Counted from the first letter of the stretch, positions 24,756-32,795 are shown. The stretch: DNA of 64,000 nt from Streptomyces marianii (GCF_005795905.1 NZ_VAWE01000001.1:2266501-2330500), one strand, 5' to 3'. Numbers and translations are program-made. Notes: generated by a model from the letters alone, not told the origin.

Positions 24756-26564
24756 GTGGAGAACGTCCGCCACCTGGAACCCCGCAACGAGGCGGACCCG
24801 CACGGCCCCGAGTACCTGGACGCCGAGCGGTACATCCTCGGTGACTGCATGTACGACGGCCGGAACGTCGACACCCTCCGCGCCGCAGGCTTCCAGCGCC
24901 ATGACTTCTCCCAGCCTGCCCACGAACTCATCTGGGACGTGCTGTGCGCCCTCCACGACAAGGGCGAGCCCACCGGCGCCACCGCCGTCGTCATCGCCCT
25001 CGACAAGCGCAAGGAACTCCAGCGCGCCGGCACCGCAAACTACGTCTCCCACCTCTCCAACTTCATCAGCGGAGATCCCACCTACTACGCCCTGGAGGTC
25101 CGCAAGCGCGCCGAGCTTCGCGCCGAGGCCGACCTCGGGCGCCGCCTCGTCCAGCAGGCCACCGCCCCCGACGCCGAACCCGGCGCGGCCGTCACCTTCA
25201 TTGACGACTATCTCCAGCGGCAGAAGGAACGCGCCGCCGGCCGCTCCGGCGACCCCGCAGACGCACTCCTCGCCGAACTTCTCGACGCCAGCGCCCTGGA
25301 CAACATGCCCACGCTGGAACCCCTCGTCGGCGACCTGCTGCACCTCGACACCCTCGCCCGGATCATCGGCCCCTCCGGGCACATGAAGTCGTTCGTCACC
25401 ATCGACCTCGCCGGGCACGTCGGCACCGGCATGCGCTGGCACGGCCACTACGTCCGTCAGGGCACCGTCGTCTACCTCGTCGCCGAGGGCGCCCGCGGCA
25501 TCCGCCAACGCGTCCGCGCGTGGGAGAACCACTACGGCGTGAAGATGGACAACGTCCTCTTCCTGCCCCGCCCCGTGCAGGCCCGCGGCGCAGAGTGGGA
25601 CGTCCTGATCGAGGCCATGCGGCGCCTCGGCCCGCAGCTCATCGTCATCGACACACAGGCCCGCGTCTCGGTCGGCGTGGAGGAGAACTCCAACACCGAA
25701 CTCGGCATCGTCATCGAGCGCATGGACGACCTCCGCCGCGCCACCGAAGCGTGCGTCCTCCTGATCCATCACACCGGCCACGTGGGCGAGCACGGCCGCG
25801 GCGCGTCGGCCGCGAAGGGCGCCCTCCAGTCCGAGATGCACGTGTCGAAGAAGGGCGACAACGCCCGGAACATCGTCGTCACGATGAAGGTCGGCAAGCA
25901 GAAGGACAGCGAGGAAGGCGCCGACCTCCAGTTCGGGTTGAAGGTCGTCACCCTCGACGGCGAGTACAAGCCCGACGGCCGGCCCGTGACGTCCGTGGTG
26001 CTGGAGTCCCTCGACCTGCGCGGCCCGGCCGAACCGGTCAAGGGCACCCCCGAGTGGCTCGTCACCGTCCTCGACAAGGCCGACATTCCCATGCGCTGGG
26101 GCAGCCCCCGCGTCATCAAGTGGTGCTCCGAGTACGGCATCCAAATGCGCAAGGACAAGATCGAAGAGGCGGTCCGTCAGCGCAAGCGCCGGGACTCCCT
26201 CGATGAGGCCCAGGAGGCCCCCGAAGACCTCCCCCCGAACCTCCCCCGCGATCTTGAACGCGAAACTCCCCCGGATCTTGGGGGGACCTCGGGGGAGTTT
26301 GAACAAAACCGCAGGTCAAACATCCCCCCAAACCCGGGGGGAGGTCGGGGGGATGGCCCATCAAAACCTCCCTCCCCCCGCTCCCCCTCTAGGGAGGGGG
26401 GAGGTGTGGGGGAGGACGAGAAAACCACCACCCCCGACACCCCTCTCTGCACCATCTGCACCCAGCCCATGAACACCGACTGGGCCAACCGCGGCTACGA
26501 CACCCACATCGGCTGCGACCCCCACACCGGCAGCCACCCAGACACCGGACACGGCGCCGCCTGA
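24756..26564 (+). CDS. Replicative helicase, RepA-like/DnaB N-terminal fusion
   Basis: A 602-residue protein. Residues 15-130 look like a DnaB N-terminal domain (EYLDAERYILGDCM, FSQPAHELIWDVLCALHDKG). Then comes a RecA-fold ATPase with Walker A GPSGHMKS (about 205-212) and Walker B QLIVIDT (about 294-300), plus the helicase-like VLLIHHTGHVG. A Pro/Gly-rich linker follows (about 487-555, encoded by long C and G runs). A C-terminal CxxC zinc motif CTICTQPMNTDW ends the protein. GTG 24756 is supported by GAGGAG. It would load at or open the phage origin; no primase domain is evident. The start excludes a long spurious upstream frame. Confidence 0.87.
   Translation: MENVRHLEPRNEADPHGPEYLDAERYILGDCMYDGRNVDTLRAAGFQRHDFSQPAHELIWDVLCALHDKGEPTGATAVVIALDKRKELQRAGTANYVSHLSNFISGDPTYYALEVRKRAELRAEADLGRRLVQQATAPDAEPGAAVTFIDDYLQRQKERAAGRSGDPADALLAELLDASALDNMPTLEPLVGDLLHLDTLARIIGPSGHMKSFVTIDLAGHVGTGMRWHGHYVRQGTVVYLVAEGARGIRQRVRAWENHYGVKMDNVLFLPRPVQARGAEWDVLIEAMRRLGPQLIVIDTQARVSVGVEENSNTELGIVIERMDDLRRATEACVLLIHHTGHVGEHGRGASAAKGALQSEMHVSKKGDNARNIVVTMKVGKQKDSEEGADLQFGLKVVTLDGEYKPDGRPVTSVVLESLDLRGPAEPVKGTPEWLVTVLDKADIPMRWGSPRVIKWCSEYGIQMRKDKIEEAVRQRKRRDSLDEAQEAPEDLPPNLPRDLERETPPDLGGTSGEFEQNRRSNIPPNPGGGRGDGPSKPPSPRSPSREGGGVGEDEKTTTPDTPLCTICTQPMNTDWANRGYDTHIGCDPHTGSHPDTGHGAA
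26221..26420. other. C/G-run tract inside the helicase gene, replication origin candidate
   Basis: Runs of 5-6 C or G alternate over about 200 bases. They include the near-repeats CTCCCCCGCGATCTTGAA and CTCCCCCGGATCTTGG, the inverted pair GGGGGAGTTTGA / TCAAACATCCCCC and a CCTCCCTCCCCCC / GGGAGGGGGGAGG stem. The encoded peptide is low-complexity, so the constraint seems to be on the DNA. Confidence 0.4.
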
Positions 26565-26629
26565 CCGGCCGCTGATCCGGTTCCCGCCCGCCCCGCGCAT
26601 AGCGCGCGCGTACACGTACGGAGACCCCG

Positions 26630-27289
26630 ATGTACCCGACCCTGTTCACCGCCCCCGGCCTCAAGCGCTTCGCCGAGGCCGTCGACACCGAGCGGCAAGC
26701 CCAGTTGGCCAAGTGGGGCGACCAGAAGCACCGCGACGGCACCTGCGCGGAGTACTACGTCGGCATGGCCGACCAGGCCCGCAACGACGTCGAACACGCC
26801 GCTGAGTCCCTCAACGGCCCCCGCTGGTCCCTGATCCTGCTGGAGGAGGTCTACGAGGCACTCGCCGAGACCGACCCGGCGAAGCTGCGCGCGGAGCTGA
26901 TCCAGGTCGCCGCCGTCTGCGCCGCATGGATCCACGACCTCGACACCCGCCCCCACTCGATGATCTGCGCCCACTGCGGCGAGCAGATCCCCACCAGCGA
27001 CGTCGGCTACACGTGGAGCGCCCCGCTCGTACCGCCCGGCACGCCCGAGAACCTCGCCCCCCGCTTCCACATCGACCGCCCCGAGTGCCAGGCCGCGTGC
27101 CACGCCCTGTCCGACGCGGCCCGCGCCGAACGCCTCAACGCCTCGCCCACCGCCGCGCTCCTCGCCACCCCATGCGACGCCTGCCAGCACACCCTCAACT
27201 GGCACCGCAACTACGAGGGGTGCACCGTCCCGCTGTGCTCCTGCGGCCGCTTCCAGTCGCCCGCTGACGAGGGGAGCAGCGCCCCGTGA
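26630..27289 (+). CDS. MazG-like NTP pyrophosphohydrolase fused to a zinc-ribbon region
   Basis: A 219-residue protein. The first 110 residues look like an all-alpha NTP-PPase: KWGDQKHRDGT, LILLEEVYEALAETDPAKL (EExxE at about 72-76) and RAELIQVAAVCAAWI (the second acidic helix). Such enzymes hydrolyse dNTPs or alarmone-type nucleotides. The C-terminal part carries two Cys pairs (MICAHCGEQI and CDACQHTLNWH with CSCGRF). The fusion is unusual. Identification rests on motif pattern only. Confidence 0.7.
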   Translation: MYPTLFTAPGLKRFAEAVDTERQAQLAKWGDQKHRDGTCAEYYVGMADQARNDVEHAAESLNGPRWSLILLEEVYEALAETDPAKLRAELIQVAAVCAAWIHDLDTRPHSMICAHCGEQIPTSDVGYTWSAPLVPPGTPENLAPRFHIDRPECQAACHALSDAARAERLNASPTAALLATPCDACQHTLNWHRNYEGCTVPLCSCGRFQSPADEGSSAP

Positions 27290-27384
27290 CGTTCCTCCTC
27301 GCCCTCGCCTACATCGCCCTCGTCACCATCACCACCGGCATCCCCCTCGCCCACTGGGCCGACCAACCCTGGAGAAACCGATGA
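27286..27384 (+). CDS. 32-residue membrane microprotein
   Basis: GTG at 27286 overlaps the previous stop and the TGA overlaps the next ATG. The product is one hydrophobic helix (FLLALAYIALVTITTGIPLA) followed by HWADQPWRNR. Both overlaps make translation plausible. Confidence 0.5.
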   Translation: MTFLLALAYIALVTITTGIPLAHWADQPWRNR

Positions 27385-27728
27385 GCGACGTCACCCTCCG
27401 CGCCGCCGGCCTCATCTACCCCGGGCTACTGCTCTTCGCCGTCGCCGTCCTCGTCGTGCAGCTCGTCGCCGAGGGCCGCCGCCAGCGCCGCACTGCCGCG
27501 CGCCTGGCCGAGCGCGCCGCGCGCCCGCACTCCGTGAACGCTGGCACCGCGCAGCAGGACGCTGCCGCGCTCACCCTCCAGGCCATCCGGGAGCAGTGCG
27601 AGGACTGGGCGCGGCCCACCACTGCCGTCACGTACACCAGCCGCGTACGGGACAACGCCGTCGCCGGGGCCGCGGGCCTTCTCCTCGACCTGATCCACCG
27701 CCACGACAGGGAGCAGCGCCGTGCCTGA
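27381..27728 (+). CDS. Hypothetical membrane protein
   Basis: A 115-residue protein with one N-terminal membrane helix (LIYPGLLLFAVAVLVVQLVA), a positively charged stretch RRQRRTAARLAERAA and a soluble helical C-terminus. Overlaps both neighbours, forming a small membrane pair with the preceding microprotein. Confidence 0.7.
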   Translation: MSDVTLRAAGLIYPGLLLFAVAVLVVQLVAEGRRQRRTAARLAERAARPHSVNAGTAQQDAAALTLQAIREQCEDWARPTTAVTYTSRVRDNAVAGAAGLLLDLIHRHDREQRRA

Positions 27729-28083
27729 CCTCGGACCCATCGGAGCCGCCCGCCGCGCCGCCGCCGAACGCGAACAGCGCGCCGCCGACACATGCCGCCC
27801 CGTAGAGGTCGACGGCGAGACCATCCGCGTACGCGGTGCGCAGGAAATGACCGACGAGGACCGAGCCGCGTTCGCTGAGGTGGTCCGCGCAGCGAAGCGC
27901 AAGTACGCGGCCGAGCACCCGCCCCGCCACACCGTCGACACGATCACCAGCGACGCACTCGACGCCCTGTACGCCGAACGCGACCGGCTCCGCGCCGAGC
28001 TCGACCGGCTGTATCGGAGCCGTGACTCTGCCGACGCCCTTCGCTACGCCTTCCCCGCCATCGATGAGCCCAAGGAGACGTGA
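27721..28083 (+). CDS. Hypothetical protein
   Basis: A 120-residue charged, helical protein; the C-terminal half ALDALYAERDRLRAELDRLY is a short coiled coil. Starts with GTG inside the previous gene. Function unknown. Confidence 0.7.
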   Translation: MPDLGPIGAARRAAAEREQRAADTCRPVEVDGETIRVRGAQEMTDEDRAAFAEVVRAAKRKYAAEHPPRHTVDTITSDALDALYAERDRLRAELDRLYRSRDSADALRYAFPAIDEPKET

Positions 28084-28086
28084 CCC

Positions 28087-28506
28087 ATGGACAAGCTTCG
28101 GCCGCGCTTCGTGCTGAGCCGACCGCACGGCTCAGCACGACACAGGGCGCTGGAGAGAGGCGAGACCGTGCGAGAGCGCACCATGGGCATGGTTGCGATC
28201 TACACGCCAGTTCGCGTCAAACCCCGCTACTGGACAAGTCAGACGCTCTTGGGGTCCGTCATCCACATCGCGACCGGCCGAGGGCTCCTCACGCAGGGGA
28301 CCGTGGCGACCCACGGGCAGATCGATGTTGAGCCCTACTGCAATGGCCATCTTGAGTGGCCCCGCGCGCTCTCTTCGCCTGCGGACTATCCAGAACGGCG
28401 CTTGTGTCAGCTGTGCCTGGACAAGGCACACGCCTCGGAGTCGCCCGAGCTCTCCCCCGCGCTGTTGCCGCTCCGCACGATCACCGTGCACATCACCACG
28501 ACCTGA
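28087..28506 (+). CDS. Hypothetical protein
   Basis: A 139-residue protein with VAIYTPVRVKPRYW, PYCNGHLEWPRALSSPADYP and a CQLCLDKAH motif, suggestive of a small zinc-binding domain. Codon use is less GC-biased than its neighbours. Function unknown. Confidence 0.6.
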   Translation: MDKLRPRFVLSRPHGSARHRALERGETVRERTMGMVAIYTPVRVKPRYWTSQTLLGSVIHIATGRGLLTQGTVATHGQIDVEPYCNGHLEWPRALSSPADYPERRLCQLCLDKAHASESPELSPALLPLRTITVHITTT

Positions 28507-28595
28507 CATGCGCGAGGGGCGCACCTCATGTCTTCCCGGACCAGGCGCGCCCCCTGGTGCGATCACCGTACCGCCCCAGCCCCACGGAGCACACG

Positions 28596-29348
28596 ATGAC
28601 CACCACCGCCACGCACCTCCGCACCATCGCCACCCTGTGGACCGACCTCCGCGACGCCCTCGCCACACCCACCACCCCCGCCGGCTTCGGCATCGGCCTC
28701 CGCGGCTACCTCGCCACGCTCGAGGAGCACGACCTCGAGGAAGCTCGAGCACTGCGCGCGCTCGAGCGTGACCCCGCACAGATCGGCCAACGCCCCGTCC
28801 CCATCAACCTCCACATCCACGACACCCTCCACGCCGTCGAAGCCGCCCTCATCGACACCGCCGACCGCATCGCCCGCGACAACCAGCGCACACCCGTCCA
28901 ACCGCTACGACCGCACAGCGGCTTCTACGCCACCGCGAAGGAGGCCCGCATCGCAGCCGAGGACCGCGCCCGCCGCGCCCGCCTCGCCGCCGCCGACGCG
29001 ATCCACCCCCAACGCTGGCGCTTCACCGGCCGCCGCACCGGCCCATACGCCGCACTGTGGCTGTGCGCACGCGTCCACGGCATCACCTGGCCCGGGCGGG
29101 CGCTCACCGAGCAGCAGCACCAGCACGTGGCGTCCGTCGCCGCCGGGGCGCTCCTCCGCATGGAGACGGCGCTCGACCTCGCCGACCAGCGCCGCGAACT
29201 GACCGCGCAGCACCCGTGCCAGTGTGGGGGCACGATCGAGGTGTACGGCGGGGCCGGCGCCGCCCCGGTCGCACGGTGCAAGGGGTGCGGGGCGCTGTGG
29301 ACGGAGCGCGGGATCATCGCGTCGCGGGGTGCGGTCGCGGCAGCCTGA
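28596..29348 (+). CDS. Hypothetical protein with C-terminal zinc ribbon
   Basis: A 250-residue protein: an N-terminal helical domain (ATHLRTIATLWTDLRDALATP), a basic middle and a C-terminal zinc ribbon (HPCQCGGTIEVYGG and ARCKGCGALWTERGIIASRG). The last motif resembles those in DNA-binding phage proteins. It is the last gene before a bidirectional terminator and so closes the early operon. Confidence 0.75.
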   Translation: MTTTATHLRTIATLWTDLRDALATPTTPAGFGIGLRGYLATLEEHDLEEARALRALERDPAQIGQRPVPINLHIHDTLHAVEAALIDTADRIARDNQRTPVQPLRPHSGFYATAKEARIAAEDRARRARLAAADAIHPQRWRFTGRRTGPYAALWLCARVHGITWPGRALTEQQHQHVASVAAGALLRMETALDLADQRRELTAQHPCQCGGTIEVYGGAGAAPVARCKGCGALWTERGIIASRGAVAAA

Positions 29349-29357
29349 GACGTGACG

Positions 29358-29388
29358 GAGCCCCCGGGCCGGGATGGTCCGGGGGCTC
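29358..29388. terminator. Bidirectional terminator between convergent genes
   Basis: Perfect arms GAGCCCCCGG (29358-29367) and CCGGGGGCTC (29379-29388) lie between the end of the early operon and the leftward small HTH gene. Confidence 0.8.
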
Positions 29389-29400
29389 TGCTGTGCGCGG

Positions 29401-29625
29401 CTACTCGTCGGCGGCCGGGGGCGTCTCGTCGGCGCGCTGCATGATCTGCCGGATCTGCTCCCGGGACCACCCGGTACGCCGCGCCGCTTCTGCCTGTACG
29501 CCCCGTTCGTCTGTGGACCGGAGTAGGGCGACCACTTCCGCCGTGAGTTCGGCGCGCGCCTTGCCTAGTGCTGCCTCGGCACGCCGGTAGCGCTTCGCGG
29601 CTGCGTCAAGAGCGGTGGTGTCCAT
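29401..29625 (-). CDS. Small HTH protein, only leftward gene in the early-late middle
   Basis: A 74-residue protein: a helical N-terminus (ALDAAAKRYRRAEAALGKAR) and a helix-turn-helix (AEAARRTGWSREQIRQIMQRA). ATG at 29625. It lies on the opposite strand to the flanking operons and divergent from the 59-residue gene at 29752, across a region with four GGCCAA-type repeats that it may bind. Confidence 0.75.
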   Translation of the reverse strand: MDTTALDAAAKRYRRAEAALGKARAELTAEVVALLRSTDERGVQAEAARRTGWSREQIRQIMQRADETPPAADE

Positions 29626-29645
29626 TCGGACATGATGCCACGCGA

Positions 29646-29699
29646 TCAGCCAACCCGATAGGCCAACCCACTTGACAATGGCCAAGCGCATTGGCCAAG
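29646..29699. promoter_or_regulatory. Repeat-containing divergent promoter region
   Basis: Four spaced copies of a (G/A)GCCAA motif occur at 29648, 29661, 29680 and 29692, with a perfect -35 hexamer TTGACA at 29672-29677. The region separates the small HTH gene from a divergent gene. No clear -10 could be assigned. Confidence 0.5.
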
Positions 29700-29751
29700 C
29701 TGGTTGACGAAGCGGGAGACATCGAGACGGAACACGGCAGAGGGAGCGGAA

Positions 29752-29931
29752 ATGACGAGTGCGCAGGCAGTCCGCTTGCAGAAGCAGGGATACCGGATCA
29801 CGGTGCAGGCCGCATGGCACAAGAAGTGCCCGGAGGTCACGCACTCGCCCCGCGGAAAGGGGGACGTGTTCGCCTGGGTGACCGAGTCCGGCAAGCGCTA
29901 CCGCCTGTCCCAGCTCAATACCTGGAACTGA
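29752..29931 (+). CDS. Small hypothetical basic protein
   Basis: A 59-residue protein starting MTSAQAVRLQKQGYRITVQA; GGGAG precedes the ATG. Contains KCPEVTHSPRGKGDVFAWV. It is flanked by its own terminators and is divergent from the HTH gene, so it forms an isolated control unit. Confidence 0.65.
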   Translation: MTSAQAVRLQKQGYRITVQAAWHKKCPEVTHSPRGKGDVFAWVTESGKRYRLSQLNTWN

Positions 29932-29946
29932 TCAACCCTGCACCGC

Positions 29947-30047
29947 AGCCCCGCCCGGATCTCGGGTCGGGGCTTGCGGCAGTAGAAGACAGCAGGACTG
30001 CACCAAACGGCCCCGGCCGGCGCTACGAACGCCACATGGCCGGGGCC
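29947..30047 (+). terminator. Two tandem terminators
   Basis: First hairpin: AGCCCCG (29947-29953) with CGGGGCT (29968-29974). Second: GGCCCCGGCC (30009-30018) with GGCCGGGGCC (30038-30047), both perfect. They insulate the 59-residue gene from the next operon. Confidence 0.75.
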
Positions 30048-30084
30048 AGGCCTACCCCGAAGCGATCGAAAGAGCAGGCCCGAC

Positions 30085-30399
30085 ATGGAGCGTACCGACC
30101 GCCCCGACCTCGACGCATTACTCGCGCGCATCCTCACCGAGCCCACCCGCGCCGCCCGACTCCTCACCGAGACCGCGCAGCAGCTCGAACACGAGTGGCC
30201 GCACCTCGCCATCACCGAGCAGCAACTCAACGCCGCCGGCCGCGAAGCAACCCGCACCGTCCTCGACGGCCTGCCGAAGGTCGTCGCCGACGAGGCCAAC
30301 GAGCGCGCCCGGGCCGTCTGCCCGCGGGCACAGTTCCACGGCGGCGAGACGGCCGGCGAGTACGCGCTCCGCCTCCGCGACGCAGCGAAGGCCCTGTGA
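30085..30399 (+). CDS. Hypothetical protein
   Basis: A 104-residue helical protein (LDALLARILTEPTRAARLLT and VVADEANERARAVCPRAQFH). First gene after a double terminator. Function unknown. Confidence 0.7.
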   Translation: MERTDRPDLDALLARILTEPTRAARLLTETAQQLEHEWPHLAITEQQLNAAGREATRTVLDGLPKVVADEANERARAVCPRAQFHGGETAGEYALRLRDAAKAL

Positions 30400-30551
30400 T
30401 GGCGCCCGAGCACGACGCCCCCGAGCAGCGCACCCAGGTCACGCAGCCGCAGCCGAACCGCATCCTCGCCGAACCGGCCACGCCGCAGAACTGCGCCGCC
30501 GACTACGAGGACGCCGCCGACGTCCGCGCCCGCCTCGCACAGGGCCGCTGA
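30399..30551 (+). CDS. Small hypothetical protein
   Basis: A 50-residue polar, Pro/Gln-rich protein coupled to the previous gene by TGATG and followed by a strong terminator. Function unknown. Confidence 0.55.
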   Translation: MAPEHDAPEQRTQVTQPQPNRILAEPATPQNCAADYEDAADVRARLAQGR

Positions 30552-30562
30552 CACCACCAGCC

Positions 30563-30597
30563 GGCCGGGCCCCGACCACTCCCCCCGGGGCCCGGCC
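30563..30597 (+). terminator. Terminator with 12-bp perfect stem
   Basis: GGCCGGGCCCCG (30563-30574) and CGGGGCCCGGCC (30586-30597), followed by CCCTCTTCG. Confidence 0.8.
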
Positions 30598-30621
30598 CCC
30601 TCTTCGCTCCCGGAGGAGCAC

Positions 30622-31479
30622 GTGAAGACCCGCACCGTCTACGAAACCCGCCTCGTGCCCCACACCGTGGGCGGCCGCACCCGCCTCGTCCCCGACGAGG
30701 TCGCCATCGAGCTCCCCGCGCCCCCGCGCGACTGGGACCGCACCGTCCTCACCGGCGTGACCGCCGTCGCCGTCCTCGTCCTCACCGCGTGCGTGGTGTG
30801 GTCCACCGCGTCCGTCGGCGGGCTCCTCTCCCGCGTCGTCATCGAGCCCGCCGCGTACGGCGCAGCGATCGTGTTCGACCTCGCGTGGATCGCATGCATG
30901 GCCGTCGAATGGCTCGCCCGCTACGACCCCGACCGCGCCCGACTCCCCCGCGCCGCCGGCCACGTCGCCCTCCTCGTCGCCATGCTCGCCGTCGGCGCGC
31001 ACGGCTGGATCGCCGGCTACCCGGAAATCGGGATCGTCGGCGCCGCCGTGTCCGGGCTCGCGAAGGGCCTGTGGACCGTCGTCCTCCGCCACCAGACGCC
31101 GCCCCTGGACGCACGCACCCGCGAGTTCCTCCGCCAGGAACTCGCCGAAGCGGGCGCGTCGCTCGCGCTCATCCCGGTACAGCGTCAGGTCCTGCGCGCC
31201 CGCGGGCTCGTGGCCGCCGAGCAGGCCGCGCTGCCCGCCGGTCCGGACACTCCGGACGCCGATCCGGACCAGTCCGGACAGGACACGGACCGTCCGGACC
31301 AGTCCGACGAGCAGCCCCCCGGCCCGCCCATGACCATCAAGGACGCAGTCCGGACCGCCGTGGACTCCGGCCTCACCGAACCGGATCGCGTCCTCGCCTA
31401 CGTCCGCAAGCGGGCCGACGCCAACGCCCGCCCGGACACCGTGGACCGGTACATCCGCCTCGCCCGGATGGCCGGCTGA
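30622..31479 (+). CDS. Multi-pass membrane protein with C-terminal winged-helix-like tail
   Basis: A 285-residue protein. After a soluble start of about 38 residues there are about four membrane helices (VLTGVTAVAVLVLTACVVW, AAIVFDLAWIACMAVEWLA, AGHVALLVAMLAVGAHGWIA, GIVGAAVSGLAKGLWTVVL). A cytoplasmic part follows, ending in an HTH-like segment MTIKDAVRTAVDSGLTEPDRV and VDRYIRLARMAG. The arrangement resembles the spread (Spd) proteins of streptomycete plasmids more than known phage proteins. Good start with GGAGGAG. Role unknown. Confidence 0.7.
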   Translation: MKTRTVYETRLVPHTVGGRTRLVPDEVAIELPAPPRDWDRTVLTGVTAVAVLVLTACVVWSTASVGGLLSRVVIEPAAYGAAIVFDLAWIACMAVEWLARYDPDRARLPRAAGHVALLVAMLAVGAHGWIAGYPEIGIVGAAVSGLAKGLWTVVLRHQTPPLDARTREFLRQELAEAGASLALIPVQRQVLRARGLVAAEQAALPAGPDTPDADPDQSGQDTDRPDQSDEQPPGPPMTIKDAVRTAVDSGLTEPDRVLAYVRKRADANARPDTVDRYIRLARMAG

Positions 31480-31652
31480 TGGCCGCCCTCGTCGTGATCG
31501 GGCTCGGGATGCTCGCGCTCCTCGCCGGGGCCGCGCTCGTCGCCCTCGCCCCGCCCCTCCAGCGCGCCGCCTACGTCCTCCCCGCGGTGCGCACCGTCGC
31601 CGTCCTCACCGCCGCCATCGCCTACGTCGCAGCCCTCTGGAGCCACCCATGA
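31479..31652 (+). CDS. Small two-helix membrane protein
   Basis: A 57-residue protein with two hydrophobic helices (ALVVIGLGMLALLAGAALVA and TVAVLTAAIAYVAALW). TGATG and ATGA coupling to both neighbours. Confidence 0.65.
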   Translation: MAALVVIGLGMLALLAGAALVALAPPLQRAAYVLPAVRTVAVLTAAIAYVAALWSHP

Positions 31653-32149
31653 CCCCCACCCTCGGAGCCGTCCTCGTCGGCATGGCCCTCCTCGTCTGGG
31701 AGGTCTGGGTCTGGTTCCCCAGCATCAAGGCCCTCCAGACCAACGCCGTCAACTACCTCGCCGGCCTGCTCCCGTTCCTCGCCTGCTGGTGCGTCGGCGC
31801 CCTCACCGTGATGGTCGTCGGCGGCATCGTCGGATGGATCGGCGACACCGCCCTGTGGGGCCTCGGAACGTTCGGGGACGGCCTGCTCGTGTACGGCGTC
31901 GGCGCGCAGACCGGCACCGCACCCGGCAGCACCAGCGCCCCCCTCACCGAGGGCGGCCTGTTCATGACCGTGCTGGTCCTGGTCGCGTTCCTCGCCCGCC
32001 GGAAGCGCGGCGCGACCGGCTCGAAGTGGCGCGGCTGGCTGTCCGGGATCGGCCTCGGGCTGTCCGCCGGCGTCGCCCGGTACGCGGCCGTGCCGCTCGC
32101 ATCCTCGGTGAACGTCGCCGGGGCGTGGATCACGGGAGCGTGGACGTGA
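31649..32149 (+). CDS. Multi-pass membrane protein
   Basis: A 166-residue protein with about four predicted helices (AVLVGMALLVWEVWVWFP, LPFLACWCVGALTVMVVGGI, FMTVLVLVAFLA and the C-terminal region). Belongs to the same coupled membrane cluster. Function unknown. Confidence 0.7.
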   Translation: MTPTLGAVLVGMALLVWEVWVWFPSIKALQTNAVNYLAGLLPFLACWCVGALTVMVVGGIVGWIGDTALWGLGTFGDGLLVYGVGAQTGTAPGSTSAPLTEGGLFMTVLVLVAFLARRKRGATGSKWRGWLSGIGLGLSAGVARYAAVPLASSVNVAGAWITGAWT

Positions 32150-32751
32150 GCGCCGACGCGCCCGCGGGGGAGGAGCAGGGGAGCCGCCTTGCGGGCGGTT
32201 GCGTCGCTGTCGTCCTCGTCGGCGGCTCGCTGTTCACCCTGGTGCAGGCCGTGCCCGAGTCGGCGTACGTCCTCATCGGCGCCGCCGGCACGGTCGGCGT
32301 ACAGCGCGCCCGCGCGTGGAATGCCCGCCGCCGGGAGCCGGCTGCCGAGGAGGAGCAGCCGGAGCCCGTCGACATCGTCGCGACGCTCCACGAGGCCGCC
32401 GACCCGGGCCGGTCCGTACTCCTGACGCAGATCCAGAAGGTGGCCGGGCTCCCCAACACCCGGGCTGTGCGGGCCCTCCTCGGCGAGGCAGGCATCCGCA
32501 CTCGCGGCGTCCGTACGCCCGCGGGAAACGGCCCGGGCGTGCACCACGAGGACATCCCGCCGCCCCTCTCCCCCGAGTCGGACACCCCTTCCGAGGGTTG
32601 TTTGTGCAGCTCAGGCGCCAACGCCAACACCAACAACGAGTCCGGAGAGGGGGCCCGAGAGGGGTTGCGTGTAGAGCTCATCGGCCAGGCCGGGGCTCGG
32701 ATCATCGACCCGAACGAGGCGCGCCGCCGGCACGAGGTGCGCGCCCGCTGA
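32146..32751 (+). CDS. Membrane-anchored protein with winged-helix-like domain
   Basis: A 201-residue protein: two N-terminal membrane helices (GGCVAVVLVGGSLFTLVQAV, SAYVLIGAAGTVGV), then a soluble domain that reads as a winged helix (SVLLTQIQKVAGLPNTRAVR and LLGEAGIRTRGVRTPAG). The pattern recalls FtsK-gamma or replication-partition DNA readers. GTG start overlaps the previous stop. Function unknown. Confidence 0.65.
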   Translation: MSADAPAGEEQGSRLAGGCVAVVLVGGSLFTLVQAVPESAYVLIGAAGTVGVQRARAWNARRREPAAEEEQPEPVDIVATLHEAADPGRSVLLTQIQKVAGLPNTRAVRALLGEAGIRTRGVRTPAGNGPGVHHEDIPPPLSPESDTPSEGCLCSSGANANTNNESGEGAREGLRVELIGQAGARIIDPNEARRRHEVRAR

Positions 32752-32754
32752 ACC

Positions 32755-32795
32755 CCGGGGCGGCCGACCAGCTGCCAGGCGAGCGACCGCCCCGG
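32755..32795 (+). terminator. Terminator closing the membrane-protein operon
   Basis: Perfect 9-bp arms CCGGGGCGG (32755-32763) and CCGCCCCGG (32787-32795). Confidence 0.7.

Noticed and set aside
26221..26420. CRISPR-like or simple tandem array in the helicase gene
   Set aside because: The C/G runs have no constant repeat length or spacers and stay in frame with the helicase; neither array type fits.
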